DNA from: Spirochaetaceae bacterium
GTDB lineage: Bacteria > Spirochaetota > Spirochaetia > Treponematales > Treponemataceae
NCBI GenBank assembly: GCA_017416145.1
Contig: JAFQDD010000016.1
Coordinates: 62,001-126,000 of the forward strand
Direction of reading: 5' to 3'
DNA length: 64,000 nucleotides
Part shown: positions 18,020 through 27,728 of the stretch, piece after piece
Layout: each line of letters starts with the position of its first letter
Position numbering within the stretch: position 1 is the stretch's first letter
The notes under the pieces: generated by a model
Told to the model about the DNA's origin: nothing
The model's database searches: none
What the model saw: only the letters and a program-made list of their open reading frames with translations
Translations under genes and position numbers: made by a program

Positions 18020-20853
18020 ATGAAGAAAAAATTTAAAAATTCCTTGTGGATTGCAATCTCACTTTGTTTGGTTGCAAGTTTTTTCGGTTGCTCAAGTAAC
18101 AAGGCAACATCAAAGGATTCTATTCCCCTTTCTATGAATTCCGATATTGTAAGTGGAACCTTAGAAAACGGAATGGACTACTACGTTCAACAAAACTCAA
18201 AGCCAGAAAACCGTATTCAACTTCGCTTAGTTGTGAACGCAGGTTCTTTAATGGAAGATGATGATCAACTTGGAGTTGCTCACTTAGTTGAACACATGGC
18301 TTTTAACGGTTCAGAAAACTTTTCTAAAAACGAAATCATAGAGTTTTTTGAATCAACTGGAATGGCTTTTGGTCACGACTTAAATGCTTACACAAGTTTT
18401 GAACAAACAGTTTATATGCTTGAGATCCCAGCCGACAATCCAGAATTCTTAGAAAAAGCTATGCTAATTCTAAAAGATTGGGCTTCTGGTTTAACTTTTG
18501 TGCAAGAAGAACTTGATAAAGAGCGAGGAGTTGTTACAGAAGAATGGCGGCTTTCCAACGAAAACCTAAACGGTCGCATTTCTAATGCTGAATATCCAGC
18601 ACTTTTGGGAGTTCCTTATTTGCAGAAAGACTTCCTATCGGAAAAATGGATATTATCCAAAATATTGATAGACAACGTGTTGTGGATTTTTATGAAAAAT
18701 GGTATCGCCCTGATTTAATGTCAGTAATCGTTGTGGGAGATATTTCGTCTGAAGAAGTGGAAAAGGCAATTATCAACACAATGGGAGAAATTCCAGCCGC
18801 CACAGAGCCACTTGAAATGCCAGACAATACTTTTACAAAAGACGAAAAATCACTTTTGATTTTCAAAGATAAAGAACAACCTTACACAATTGTTAGCATT
18901 TATGATTTTTCACCAGCTTTTCCTTTGATTACACAAGCTGATTACAAAGAACAACTTACCAATCAGATTTTGTTGTACATTTTGAACAATCGCATTCAAG
19001 AACTTGTGCAAAGCGACAATCCTCCATTTATTGATGGAGCAGCCATTAGCCAAAAATTACTTAACTCAAACTATCTAAACGGACTTTTATTTGCTTGTTA
19101 TGATAATCAAATTGAAAGTGGGATAAAAGTTCTTCTTGATGAAGTAGCTCGTATCCAAACTTTTGGAGTTACAGATTCTGAAGTCGAAAGAATGCGTCAA
19201 TCAATTTTGGCATCATTACACGATGACTCAAAAAATGAAAGCTATTATTTAGTGGAAATTTTAACTGATTATTGTATTACAGGAACAATCCCACTTTCTC
19301 CTGCAGAAGAAGAAGCTATTGTTGAAATTGCAGTTAATTCTATTACAACAGAAGATGTTTCAAAGGCTGCAAAAAATGTGATTGCAAATCGTGGCGTTTT
19401 CCTAGAAGTTCGTGGAAACGAAAATGCAGTTTTCCCTAGCGAAGAAACTCTAATGGATATTTGGGAAAATTATAAAAATGATGAAATTACAGCCTACGAA
19501 GATACAAGTGCCGATGCTGACTGGCTTATTATTCCAGAAAACAAGGCAAAAATCACTTCTAAAGAAGTTGTTTCTAAAGCTGATGGCATTACAAAATACG
19601 TTTTGGAAAATGGTGCCACAGTTTATGCAAAGAAAACAGATTACACAGATGACAAAATTTCTTTTACATTTTTAAGTCCTGGTGGTCTTTCTCTTGTAAG
19701 TGATGAAGAATACGTTTCTGGTGCTTTTGCTACAGATTATTCAGCTCTTTCTGGCTTAAACGGCGTTTCTTATATGGATTTGCAAAAATTATTGGCTGAC
19801 AAAGATATTTCTTATTCATGTTATATTGACCAATATGAAGAAGGATTTTCTGGAACTGTAAAATCTTCTGATTTGGAAACAATGCTTCAATTAACATATT
19901 TGACTTTTGAAAAGCCATATTTTACAGACACAATGTGGAATTATTTGTACACAAATGCTAGTACTATGGCTCAAGCCTCTGAAACTCAACCAACAGGTAT
20001 TTTTTCACAAGCACTTTTAAAAGCTTTGTACAAGGATGATATTAGAAAGCAAGTAATGACTACAGATTATGTTGCAAAAGCAAACAAAGAAGATGCCGCT
20101 AGAATTTTCACAGAAAGATTTGCAAATCCAAGTGATTTTATCTTTGTTTTCGCTGGAGATTATGAAGAATCAGATTTAGAAAACTTAATTTCAACTTACA
20201 TCGGAACAATTTCTGGCGAAGATGTAACAGAAACTCCAATTTGGCAAGAACCTGATTTTCCAGCTGGTAAACAAGAAATCATTATAGAAAAAGGAATTGG
20301 AAACCAAAGTCAAGTTGCTTTGATTTTTGGCGGAGAATTAAAAAATCTTTCACCAATGGAAGAAAAAATCCGTGGTAATTTGTTAAATTCTTTTGTTTAT
20401 CTATTGGATATTAAATTGCGTGAAGCAATTCGTGAAGACAAAGGCGGTTCTTACGGAGTTAGTGTTTATTACGATATGAATAGAATTCCAGAAGATAATT
20501 TCTATATTGAAATTGGTTTTGGTTGTGAACCTGGAAGAGAAGAAGAACTTGTAGACGAATTGTTTAAGCAAATTAAACTTTTACAAACTGAACTTGTAGA
20601 CCAATCTTATGTGGCAAAACTTTCAGAAAACTATAAACGTGGAATGGAAAAAGAAGTTCTAAAAGACAACGAACTTTGGGCAGACAGAATTGCTACTTGT
20701 GTTTTATATGACTTACCATTTGAAGCAATCACAGACGCAACCACAGTTCCACCATATCTAACTGCTGAAACAATGAGAGATTTAGCAAATCAATACTTAG
20801 ATTTGGAAAACTACGTTTTAGGAATCCTAAAACCAGAATCCACTGGAAATTAA
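18020..20853 (+). pseudogene. M16 zinc metallopeptidase lipoprotein, frameshifted
   Basis: Two overlapping reading frames (18020-18718 and 18646-20853) together make one insulinase/pitrilysin-family peptidase of about 940 residues. The first part has a lipoprotein signal (SFFGC) and the zinc motif HLVEH (residues 88-92). The second starts in the middle of the first peptidase domain (VVDFYEKWYRPDLMSVIVVGD) and contains the inactive C-terminal M16 domain. Around 18610 the frame changes by -1. Restoring one A there gives the family-like join ...LFAERLPIG..., so the simplest reading is a one-base deletion. It could be a recent mutation or a sequencing error. AGGAGG-like RBS (GGAGG) precedes 18020. 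Confidence 0.85.
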
Positions 20854-20872
20854 AATCCAGTTTCAAAAACTA

Positions 20873-20976
20873 TATGAGGGGAGAAAACCCATTTTTTTCG
20901 ATAAAACGGGTTTTCACCCCTCATACTCCCCGCTTTCCCAAAAGAACGACCAAAGGGTGTCCCCTTTGGAAACCCC
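20873..20976. repeat. Dispersed intergenic hairpin repeat, copy 1
   Basis: A long inverted repeat (GAGGGGagAAAACCC ... GGGTTTTCACCCCTC) is followed by a second block (CTTTCCC...AACCCC, 20933-20976) which is itself palindromic. Two blocks recur on the opposite strand near 57190-57303: 25 identical bases at 20884-20908 versus 57279-57303, and 20933-20976 versus 57190-57234. It may also terminate the M16 transcript. Confidence 0.7.
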
Positions 20977-21045
20977 TGTTTTGAATTATTATTTACGTTG
21001 TTTATTTTCTAATCCGGTCGGGCACGGACGCCCGATTACAGCTAA

Positions 21046-21106
21046 GCAAGAATTTTCGCCAGAAAATTCTTGCTGACATAAAAAATACAGGATGTATTTT
21101 TTATGT
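21046..21106. repeat. Two consecutive perfect hairpins at the queA 3' end
   Basis: The first has arms GCAAGAATTTTC / GAAAATTCTTGC with a 4-base loop. The second (21074-21106) has arms GACATAAAAAATAC / GTATTTTTTATGTC and includes the queA stop codon. In the minus direction the second ends in a T-rich run, so it could be the queA terminator. A smaller CGGGC-type hairpin lies at about 21018-21034. Confidence 0.6.
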
Positions 21107-22168
21107 CAGGAGCATCGCATCCCCATAGCTAAAAAATCTGTATCTATTTTCTACAGCTTTTTGGTACGCATTCATTATATTTGCTTTTCCAGCGAAGGCA
21201 CTTACCAACATCATCAAAGTGGATTCTGGAGTGTGAAAGTTTGTAAACATTTTGTCCACACACTTAAAAGAATAACCCGGATAGATAAAAATGCTTGTAT
21301 CAAAATGGCCAGAAGACAAATATCCCCCTTCCAAAACAGAGCCTCCCTGCCAAGCAGATTCCAAAGTCCGAACAGAGGTTGTTCCCACAGCCAAAACTGG
21401 TCTACCCTCTTTTTTTGCCCGATTCACTTTTTCAGCAGTTTCTTCGCTAATGTAATAACTTTCCTTGTGCATTTTGTGGTCTTCGATTTTTTCAGCTCTA
21501 ACTGGTAAAAAAGTTCCAAGCCCCACATGCAGCGTCACGTAAGCGATTTCGATATTTTTTGCTTTTAGCTTTTCAAGCATTTTTTCAGTAAAATGGAGTC
21601 CCGCAGTAGGACAAGCTGAACTTCCCACTTCTTTTGCATAAACATTTTGATAGCGTTCTGAATCTTCTTCTGTATCTTCCCGACGAATGTATGGGGGAAG
21701 TGGAATATGACCATTTTTTTCAAACCATTCTTCAGTAATTGGACAATCAAAGCTCAAAGTTCTAAACTCAGTTCCCACATCAACAGGATTTTCAACAATC
21801 GTCCCCTTTGAACCGTCGCTAAAAACAAAAACTTTTCCAGGTTTGCTTTTTTTTGCATTTTTTACCATGGCTTTCCAAGTTCCATCAGGATATGGAGTTA
21901 GCATTAAAAACTCAGATTCTCGACCAGTATCCACAGTCTTTCCGTAACAACGTGAACGGCGAACTTTTGAGTTGTTAAAAATCATTAAAGTGTTTTCTGG
22001 AATTAAATCTGGTAAATCATCCATTGAAAAATGTTTTGGCTCAGTAATTTCAGTTTGGTTGCCACCATTTCGGCTTAAAACCATAAGTTTATCTTCGCCC
22101 CGCACTCCAGAGGGATGTTGAGCAATTAATTCTTCTGGTAAATCAAAATAAAAATCTTTTGTTAGCAT
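21101..22168 (-). CDS. queA: S-adenosylmethionine:tRNA ribosyltransferase-isomerase
   Basis: Makes epoxyqueuosine in tRNA anticodons. The N-terminus FYFDLPEELIAQHPSGVRGEDKLMVL is typical (LPxELIAQxP). The motifs FNNSKVRRSR, HIPLPPYIRREDTEEDSERYQ and CPTAGLHFTEKMLEKL, and the end VDKMFTNFHTPESTLMMLVSAF, match the family along its whole length. 355 residues is normal. AAGGA precedes the ATG. It lies downstream of ruvAB (9-base gap), a frequent ruvA-ruvB-queA order. Confidence 0.97.
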   Translation of the reverse strand: MLTKDFYFDLPEELIAQHPSGVRGEDKLMVLSRNGGNQTEITEPKHFSMDDLPDLIPENTLMIFNNSKVRRSRCYGKTVDTGRESEFLMLTPYPDGTWKAMVKNAKKSKPGKVFVFSDGSKGTIVENPVDVGTEFRTLSFDCPITEEWFEKNGHIPLPPYIRREDTEEDSERYQNVYAKEVGSSACPTAGLHFTEKMLEKLKAKNIEIAYVTLHVGLGTFLPVRAEKIEDHKMHKESYYISEETAEKVNRAKKEGRPVLAVGTTSVRTLESAWQGGSVLEGGYLSSGHFDTSIFIYPGYSFKCVDKMFTNFHTPESTLMMLVSAFAGKANIMNAYQKAVENRYRFFSYGDAMLLT

Positions 22169-22177
22169 TGTTTTTCC

Positions 22178-23251
22178 TTAATCAAAAAGAGATATTTCGG
22201 ATTTTATTGGATTTCCGCCACGTCCACCAAAGGGAATTCCAAGGTGAGCATAAGCTTTTTCGGTAACCATTCTTCCTCTTGGGGTTCTCTGAATCAATCC
22301 TGATTGAATCAAATATGGCTCGTAGTAGTCTTCTAAAGTATCCATACTTTCCCCAATGGATATTGCAAGGGTTTCTGCCCCTACAGGACCACCCCCATAA
22401 TTTTGGATAATCGAAAGTAAAATCTCTCTATCATAGCGTTCAAGCCCAAGATTATCAATTTCAAGCCGCTTCAAGCCCTCTTCTACAATTTTTTTTGTGA
22501 TATTTGTAACGCCATCAACAAAAGAACCTGCAACTTGAGCAAAATCTCTCATTCGGCGAAGAATCCTGTTTGCAACACGAGGAGTTCCTCTAGCACAAGA
22601 AGCCATTAACAAACTTGCATCACTTTCTACAGTTACACCCAAAATTCCTGCACTTCGCTGAATAATTGCACTAAGCTCTTCTGGTGAATAAAAGCTAAAA
22701 CGCTCCACAATTCCAAAGCGGCTTATTAAAGGACTAGAAACCATCCCCGCCTTTGTAGTAGCTCCAACTAAAGTAAACTTTGGAATTGGAATTCTTACCG
22801 TTCGTGCAGCAGCTCCTTGTCCAATAATCCAGTCTAACTCGTAGTCTTCCATAGCGATATAAAGCATTTCCTCAATCGCCGGCTTTAAGCGGTGAATCTC
22901 ATCTATAAAAAACACAGTTCCTTCAGTGATTGTAGACAAAATTCCAGCCAAATCCTTTGGTTTTTCCAAAGCCGGAGCAGAAGTTACTTTAAAATCTGCA
23001 CCTAATTCCTGAGCAGTAATCTGAGCCAGAGTGGTTTTCCCAAGTCCTGGAGGGCCAATCAAAAAAAGATGATCCATTGGCTCTTGCCGAGATTTTGCAG
23101 CTTCTATAAAAACGTGAAGATTATTTTTTACCTTTGTTTGCCCTAAAAAATCTTTTAAAAGTTTTGGGCGTAGAGAAGTGTCTTTATCATCATCATAAAA
23201 ATTTATATCTGGACGCACAATGCCCATATCATCATCAAATTTTTCTATCAT
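22178..23251 (-). CDS. ruvB: Holliday junction branch migration helicase RuvB
   Basis: AAA+ motor that drives branch migration with RuvA. It has [16 protein letters not shown] (RPxxxxxfxGQ family start), Walker [13 protein letters not shown], Walker B FIDEIHRL, sensor-1 [14 protein letters not shown] and arginine finger region SRFG, and the winged helix [17 protein letters not shown] at the C-terminus. Length 357 is normal. The ATG overlaps the ruvA stop by four bases. Confidence 0.98.
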   Translation of the reverse strand: MIEKFDDDMGIVRPDINFYDDDKDTSLRPKLLKDFLGQTKVKNNLHVFIEAAKSRQEPMDHLFLIGPPGLGKTTLAQITAQELGADFKVTSAPALEKPKDLAGILSTITEGTVFFIDEIHRLKPAIEEMLYIAMEDYELDWIIGQGAAARTVRIPIPKFTLVGATTKAGMVSSPLISRFGIVERFSFYSPEELSAIIQRSAGILGVTVESDASLLMASCARGTPRVANRILRRMRDFAQVAGSFVDGVTNITKKIVEEGLKRLEIDNLGLERYDREILLSIIQNYGGGPVGAETLAISIGESMDTLEDYYEPYLIQSGLIQRTPRGRMVTEKAYAHLGIPFGGRGGNPIKSEISLFD

Positions 23252-23868
23252 TTAGCAAGCTCCACAATTGCAAGTCGGAAAAGTTTTTCTTCGTAGGTTG
23301 ATTTTGATTCTCCATCTTGATTTGGAGATTTTACCACAATTTTTTCGATGGCTTCTTCTGCATTTTTTTTGTCGTAGCCCATATCCACCAAAGCCATTAT
23401 TACATCATTCCAAGGAGATTTTGCTTCTTCTTTTGGAGATTTTACCCGGCCTGTATTTTCATCTAAAAGTGTAAGTTTCCCCTTCAAGGCTAACATCATC
23501 TTTTGGGCAGTTTTTTTACCAACTCCAGGCACTTTTTCCAAAACCCCGATTTCTCCAGAATCCAAAACCGAAGCCAATTCCTTTGCATTTATGTTAGACA
23601 AAATCTTTACAGCACCCTTTGGACCAACACCTTCAACCTTTAGCAAATCCAAAAAAATCGCTCTATCTTCAAGAGTTGCAAATCCCAGCAAGGTCATAGA
23701 ATCTTCTTTGTGAATAAGATGAGTAAAAATCCGAGCATCTTCCCCTACGTGAGGTAATGCGTTTACAGAAGATTCTGGAACAAGCAAACTCCACTCTATT
23801 CCGTTGTTTTCAAGATAAATTGTTTGAGGCAATTTCGCCGTGATTTTTCCGTAAAGACTGTTAAACAT
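23248..23868 (-). CDS. ruvA: Holliday junction branch migration protein RuvA
   Basis: Binds the four-way junction and loads RuvB. It has an N-terminal OB domain ([23 protein letters not shown]), two helix-hairpin-helix motifs ([15 protein letters not shown] and [17 protein letters not shown]), and a C-terminal RuvB-interacting UBA-like domain ([21 protein letters not shown]). There is no ribosome binding site. A TGGTATAAT extended -10 element ends exactly six bases before the ATG, suggesting a leaderless ruvA-ruvB-queA message. Confidence 0.97.
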   Translation of the reverse strand: MFNSLYGKITAKLPQTIYLENNGIEWSLLVPESSVNALPHVGEDARIFTHLIHKEDSMTLLGFATLEDRAIFLDLLKVEGVGPKGAVKILSNINAKELASVLDSGEIGVLEKVPGVGKKTAQKMMLALKGKLTLLDENTGRVKSPKEEAKSPWNDVIMALVDMGYDKKNAEEAIEKIVVKSPNQDGESKSTYEEKLFRLAIVELAK

Positions 23869-23874
23869 AAAAAT

Positions 23875-23883
23875 ATTATACCA
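23875..23883 (-). promoter_or_regulatory. Extended -10 promoter of ruvA
   Basis: Minus-strand TGGTATAAT; the TATAAT (23875-23880) is six bases from the ATG at 23868. The -35 region is weak, as is common with extended -10 promoters. Confidence 0.55.
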
Positions 23884-23970
23884 AAAAAATACTATATGTA
23901 AAAGTAGTATTTTTCCTTCCTGTTTAACAATTTTGAAAATGTTTCACTTCTATGTATGTAAAAAAATCCG

Positions 23971-23999
23971 TTGACACATTTTTTTTTGTATTATAAAAT
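23971..23999 (+). promoter_or_regulatory. Promoter of the GH30-lacI operon
   Basis: Consensus TTGACA (23971-23976), a 17-base T-rich spacer and TAAAAT (23994-23999). Transcription should start near 24006, inside the LacI-type operator. Confidence 0.65.
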
Positions 24000-24005
24000 A
24001 ATAAT

Positions 24006-24021
24006 ATGTTTTCGCAAACAT
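24006..24021. promoter_or_regulatory. LacI-type operator O1
   Basis: The near-palindrome ATGTTTTCGCAAACAT sits on the predicted start site of the GH30-lacI transcript. Identical 16-base copies lie at 30127-30142 and 30225-30240, before the ABC importer. The central CG and dyad symmetry are typical of LacI-family sites. Confidence 0.8.
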
Positions 24022-24044
24022 ACTTATAAAATAAGGAGCAATCA

Positions 24045-25424
24045 ATGGAAGTTATTAAACTAATTGAAACTGCAAAAGATAATAATTCACGTCTATCAGA
24101 AGTAGATTTAAAAGATAGAATCGACGAAAAAAAAGGTTTATCCTGTTCAATATCAATTGACGAAAACAAAAGTTTTCAAACATTTAAAGGATTTGGAGGA
24201 GCCATTACAGAAGCATCTGGTTATGTTTTAAGCAAACTTTCTCCAGAAAAGCAAGAAGAAGTACTAAATGCTTACTTCAATGAAAAATTGGGAAATAACT
24301 TAACATTCGCAAGAACCCATATGAATTCCAGCGATTTTTCCCTCGAAAACTGGGCTTGTGTCGAAGAAAAAGATGAAACTCTAGAATCTTTTTCAATGGA
24401 AAGAACTGACAAATACATCACACCAAATCTTCAAAAAGCAAATATTATCAAAAACAAAAAGCTAAAAGTAATGATTTCCACTTGGTCTCCTCCAAAATGG
24501 ATGAAATCAAACAATGATATGAATCACGGTGGAAAACTTTTACCACAATACAAAGAACTTTTAGCAAAATATTGGGTAAAATTTTTGGATAATATAAAAG
24601 CTCGTGATTTAAATGTAGAACTAATTTCCATTCAAAATGAACCTGCAGCTGTACAAACTTGGGATTCTTGTATCTGGACCGCAGAAGAAGAAGGTGAATT
24701 CTCTGCAAAATATTTAGGACCTGCCCTAGAAAAAGCTGGATATGATAATATTAAGATTTTAGTATGGGATCACAACCGAGAAATCCTTTGGGATAGATTC
24801 TCCACATCAATGAAAGCTGAAAACGCAGATAAATATATCGGTGGAGCAGCCTTTCACTGGTATTCTGGAGACCAATACGACCAAGTGGCGCAAGTGGCAA
24901 AATATTTTCCAAAAAAAGAACTTGTTTTCACAGAAGGTTGTGTAGAAGGTGGGCCAAGAAACGGGGCTTGGTTTACAGGAGAGCGTTACGCCCATAATAT
25001 TTTTAACGATTTGAATAATGGATGTACTGCTTGGATTGATTGGAATATTCTTTTGGATATGGAAGGTGGTCCAAATCACGTTGGAAACTTTTGCGATGCA
25101 CCAATTTTAGCTGATGCGTCAGAAAATAAACTATATTACCAAAGTTCATATTATTACATTGGTCATTTTAGCCGCTTTATTCAACCAGGTGCAATTCGTT
25201 TATTCACAGAAATTGAGGGATATATGACACCTTGTACAATTGATGGAAGAGTTGGAAATACAATTGAATGTACCGCATTTAAAAATCCTGATGCAACAAT
25301 TTCATTTATTGTGTATAATAGAACTGAAGAAGACGCTGTTTATGATTTAAAATTGTCAAATGGAAAATCACTTGGGAAAATAAAATGTCCTGCAAGAGGA
25401 ATCCAAACAGCGATTTTAAAATAA
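24045..25424 (+). CDS. Glycoside hydrolase family 30, cytoplasmic
   Basis: Retaining glucosylceramidase-like hydrolase. The N-terminal strand QTFKGFGGAITEASG, the clan-A motif MISTWSPPKWMKSN, acid/base Glu199 in SIQNEPAA and nucleophile Glu297 in VFTEGC are all present. HWYSGD and the C-terminal beta-sandwich match GH30. There is no signal peptide, so it should act on sugars already imported, presumably by the ABC system at 26688-30113 that shares its operator. The likely substrates are beta-gluco- or xylo-oligosaccharides; the sequence does not settle which. AAGGAG precedes the ATG, and lacI follows after 13 bases. Confidence 0.9.
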   Translation: MEVIKLIETAKDNNSRLSEVDLKDRIDEKKGLSCSISIDENKSFQTFKGFGGAITEASGYVLSKLSPEKQEEVLNAYFNEKLGNNLTFARTHMNSSDFSLENWACVEEKDETLESFSMERTDKYITPNLQKANIIKNKKLKVMISTWSPPKWMKSNNDMNHGGKLLPQYKELLAKYWVKFLDNIKARDLNVELISIQNEPAAVQTWDSCIWTAEEEGEFSAKYLGPALEKAGYDNIKILVWDHNREILWDRFSTSMKAENADKYIGGAAFHWYSGDQYDQVAQVAKYFPKKELVFTEGCVEGGPRNGAWFTGERYAHNIFNDLNNGCTAWIDWNILLDMEGGPNHVGNFCDAPILADASENKLYYQSSYYYIGHFSRFIQPGAIRLFTEIEGYMTPCTIDGRVGNTIECTAFKNPDATISFIVYNRTEEDAVYDLKLSNGKSLGKIKCPARGIQTAILK

Positions 25425-25437
25425 GTAGGGAAATATT

Positions 25438-26475
25438 TTGGTCACACAAAAAGATGTAGCAAAAAAAGCTGGAGTTTCTTTTATTACAGTGTCTAGAGTT
25501 GTAAACAACGAAGGCAACGTAAAAGAAGAAACTCGCATAAAAGTAGAAAACGCAATCAAAGAACTTGGATATTTTCCAAGTTTTTCTGGTAAAGCCCTCA
25601 ACTCTGGGAAATGTAATACAATAGCTGTATCTACCCCCATAAACTATGATGTAAACGGACGAGCGGAATATCTTATGCGAGTTTTATCTGGCATAGATGA
25701 AGTTGCAAAAAGTCTACAATGTGACGTATTACTTAGCAATTTTGACGAAGATGATACAACTTATGATTATCTTCGTCCTTTTCGACAACGAAAAGTTGAT
25801 GGAATAATTTATGTGGGTCTAAAACAAATGCCCCAAATTATGCTTGACGAACTTAAAACTTTTAGGTTTCCTTGCGTAGTTATTGGGGATAGACTTACAG
25901 AATCAAGTCTCTCTTGGGTTGATACTGACAATTTTTCCGCCGGTTACAATTCCACATCACAACTAATTCAAAAAGGTCACAAAGACATTGTTTTTTTTGG
26001 CCTTGATAAAAATGTTTTCAATCAAAACATTACCCATCGGGAACAAGGTTTTCTAAAAGCAATGAAAGATTTTCTTGGAAAAGACGAAAGTCAATGCAAA
26101 ATCATCAGAGCTTCTTATGACTTTGACTCCATCTCAAAATCTTTTGAAGATTTTATATTAGAATGTAAAAAAAATAACTCATTACCAACTGCAATTTTTT
26201 CTGCAACAGATGAACGCATTCCTCTAATGTTAAGGATTTTATACAATAATAATATTACAGTTCCAGATGAAATTTCTATTGTTGGTTTTGATGGATTTTT
26301 AATGAACAATCCATTTCTCAATTTCCAGATTGCCACAAATATTCAACCTCTAAAAGAAATGGGTCAAACTGCTGCTAAAATCCTTTTTGAGCGAATCAAC
26401 AACCCAGAATTAGAACCAACCTCAAAAATCTTTACAGTTCCGTTTTTCCAAGGTGATAGCATAAAAACTCTGTAA
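25438..26475 (+). CDS. LacI-family transcriptional regulator
   Basis: Residues 3-50 are the LacI DNA-binding domain (TQKDVAKKAGVSFITVSRVVNN, then hinge helix SGKALNSGK). The rest is a periplasmic-binding-protein-like effector domain (NTIAVSTPI..., DGIIYVGLKQM, GFDGFLMNNPFL). The start is TTG at 25438 with a GGG-type ribosome binding site just upstream. It is cotranscribed with the GH30 gene and, from three identical operators, probably represses both itself and the importer. The inducer is presumably the imported sugar or a product of GH30 action (inferred). Confidence 0.93.
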   Translation: MVTQKDVAKKAGVSFITVSRVVNNEGNVKEETRIKVENAIKELGYFPSFSGKALNSGKCNTIAVSTPINYDVNGRAEYLMRVLSGIDEVAKSLQCDVLLSNFDEDDTTYDYLRPFRQRKVDGIIYVGLKQMPQIMLDELKTFRFPCVVIGDRLTESSLSWVDTDNFSAGYNSTSQLIQKGHKDIVFFGLDKNVFNQNITHREQGFLKAMKDFLGKDESQCKIIRASYDFDSISKSFEDFILECKKNNSLPTAIFSATDERIPLMLRILYNNNITVPDEISIVGFDGFLMNNPFLNFQIATNIQPLKEMGQTAAKILFERINNPELEPTSKIFTVPFFQGDSIKTL

Positions 26476-26620
26476 TTTTTTAGTTATTTTACGTTTATTT
26501 TTGTGATTTCAGTCTCTTTTTTTCTCTAGATTTTTTAAGTAGTTTAATATTACACATATCAAAAAAAATATCGATAAAGCTCTTTGTGTCTTCTAAAAAA
26601 TATGTGAAACAAAAAAAAGA

Positions 26621-26661
26621 CCGACTAAAAAGACTTGCATTTTACAAGTATTTTTAGTCGG
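26621..26661 (-). terminator. Terminator between lacI and the ABC operon
   Basis: An 11-base perfect stem (CCGACTAAAAA / TTTTTAGTCGG), with an inner CTTG/CAAG pairing, is followed by TCTTTTTTTT on the minus strand. It ends the permease operon and may also stop lacI transcription from the other side. Confidence 0.8.
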
Positions 26662-26687
26662 CGAAAATGTAGGAGAAAAACTTTTAC

Positions 26688-27719
26688 TTATTTATCAACA
26701 CCTGGAGTAACAACTCCTTCCATAAAGAATTTTTGTGCAATAAAGAAGATTAAGAACGGAATTGAACAAGCTATTAAACTTGCAGCCTGAATTAAGTGGG
26801 CTTCTGTAGAATACATACTGTTAAATCTTGACAATCCAACAGTAATTGGTTGCAATTCTGGTTTTCCAGCTAAGTAGATTAGAGGACCAAAGAAGTCGTT
26901 CCAAGCAAAGAAGAAGTGGAACAATGTTACAGAAATCACAGCTGGAATAGCTTGTGGCATAATAATCTGGAACAATGTTCTAATTGGACCTGCTCCGTCA
27001 ATACGAGCCGCTTCATCCATTTCTCGAGGAATCCCCATTATAAACTGTCTAAGCAAAAATACATTGTAAGCGTTTGCAAAGAAGTGAGGTACAATTAGTG
27101 GTGCCCAAGTTCCAACCCAGCCCATTTTATAAAACATAGTATATGTAGGAATCAAAGTTACAGCACTTGGTAACACGATTGTAGCAACCAAAACTACAAA
27201 GAAAATGTTTTTGCCTCTGAATTCAAACCGCGCAAATCCATAAGCTACCAACAATGAAGATAAAACAGCTCCAAAAGTTGATACGATTGCATAAAAAGCA
27301 GAATTTTTAAGCAATATTGGAAACTTAATTGATGTCCAAGCTTTTTTGAAATTTGACCATTGAGCATCAAATCCCCAAACATTTTCCAAAGTTCTCCATT
27401 GACCTTTCCATTCAATCGGGGCAGCTGCTGGATTCTCTGGATCAATAAAAGTAGAAGATTCTCTACCCTTTTTATAAATTGCCAATTCTTTTACAGTTCC
27501 GTCATCCATTGGAACTTTCAAAATATCGTAATTTTTTCCATTGTATTCAAAAGTTTTTGCAGATTGTGGAATCGGAGAAGAATTCAACGATGCAATCTGT
27601 TCTTTTGATTTTAATGAAACAGAAATACCATATAACATTGGAAGTAAGTAAAATACTAATATCAATAAAGTAATAGATGTTGCTAATACTTTTGCTCTTG
27701 TTTTGTTACCTGTCATCAT
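26688..27719 (-). CDS. ABC sugar transporter permease (MalG type)
   Basis: Inner-membrane permease. The EAA loop EMDEAARIDGAGPIRTLFQIIMP, which docks the ATPase, is intact. TM1 (VLATSITLLILVFYLLPMLYG) is separated from the rest by an unusual ~85-residue hydrophilic insertion (about 42-130) with no recognised domain; in most MalG-type permeases this loop is shorter. Five more membrane segments follow. It is the last gene of the importer operon. No ATPase gene is present, so a shared MsmK-like ATPase encoded elsewhere is likely. Confidence 0.93.
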   Translation of the reverse strand: MMTGNKTRAKVLATSITLLILVFYLLPMLYGISVSLKSKEQIASLNSSPIPQSAKTFEYNGKNYDILKVPMDDGTVKELAIYKKGRESSTFIDPENPAAAPIEWKGQWRTLENVWGFDAQWSNFKKAWTSIKFPILLKNSAFYAIVSTFGAVLSSLLVAYGFARFEFRGKNIFFVVLVATIVLPSAVTLIPTYTMFYKMGWVGTWAPLIVPHFFANAYNVFLLRQFIMGIPREMDEAARIDGAGPIRTLFQIIMPQAIPAVISVTLFHFFFAWNDFFGPLIYLAGKPELQPITVGLSRFNSMYSTEAHLIQAASLIACSIPFLIFFIAQKFFMEGVVTPGVDK

Positions 27720-27728
27720 TTTGCTACC

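Noticed and set aside
18600-18720. Programmed frameshift in the M16 gene
   Set aside because: No slippery site, internal Shine-Dalgarno or downstream stem was seen; a one-base loss explains it.
23977-23993. Phase-variable T tract in the GH30 promoter spacer
   Set aside because: Nine Ts in such A+T-rich DNA are not unusual, and the operator already explains the regulation.
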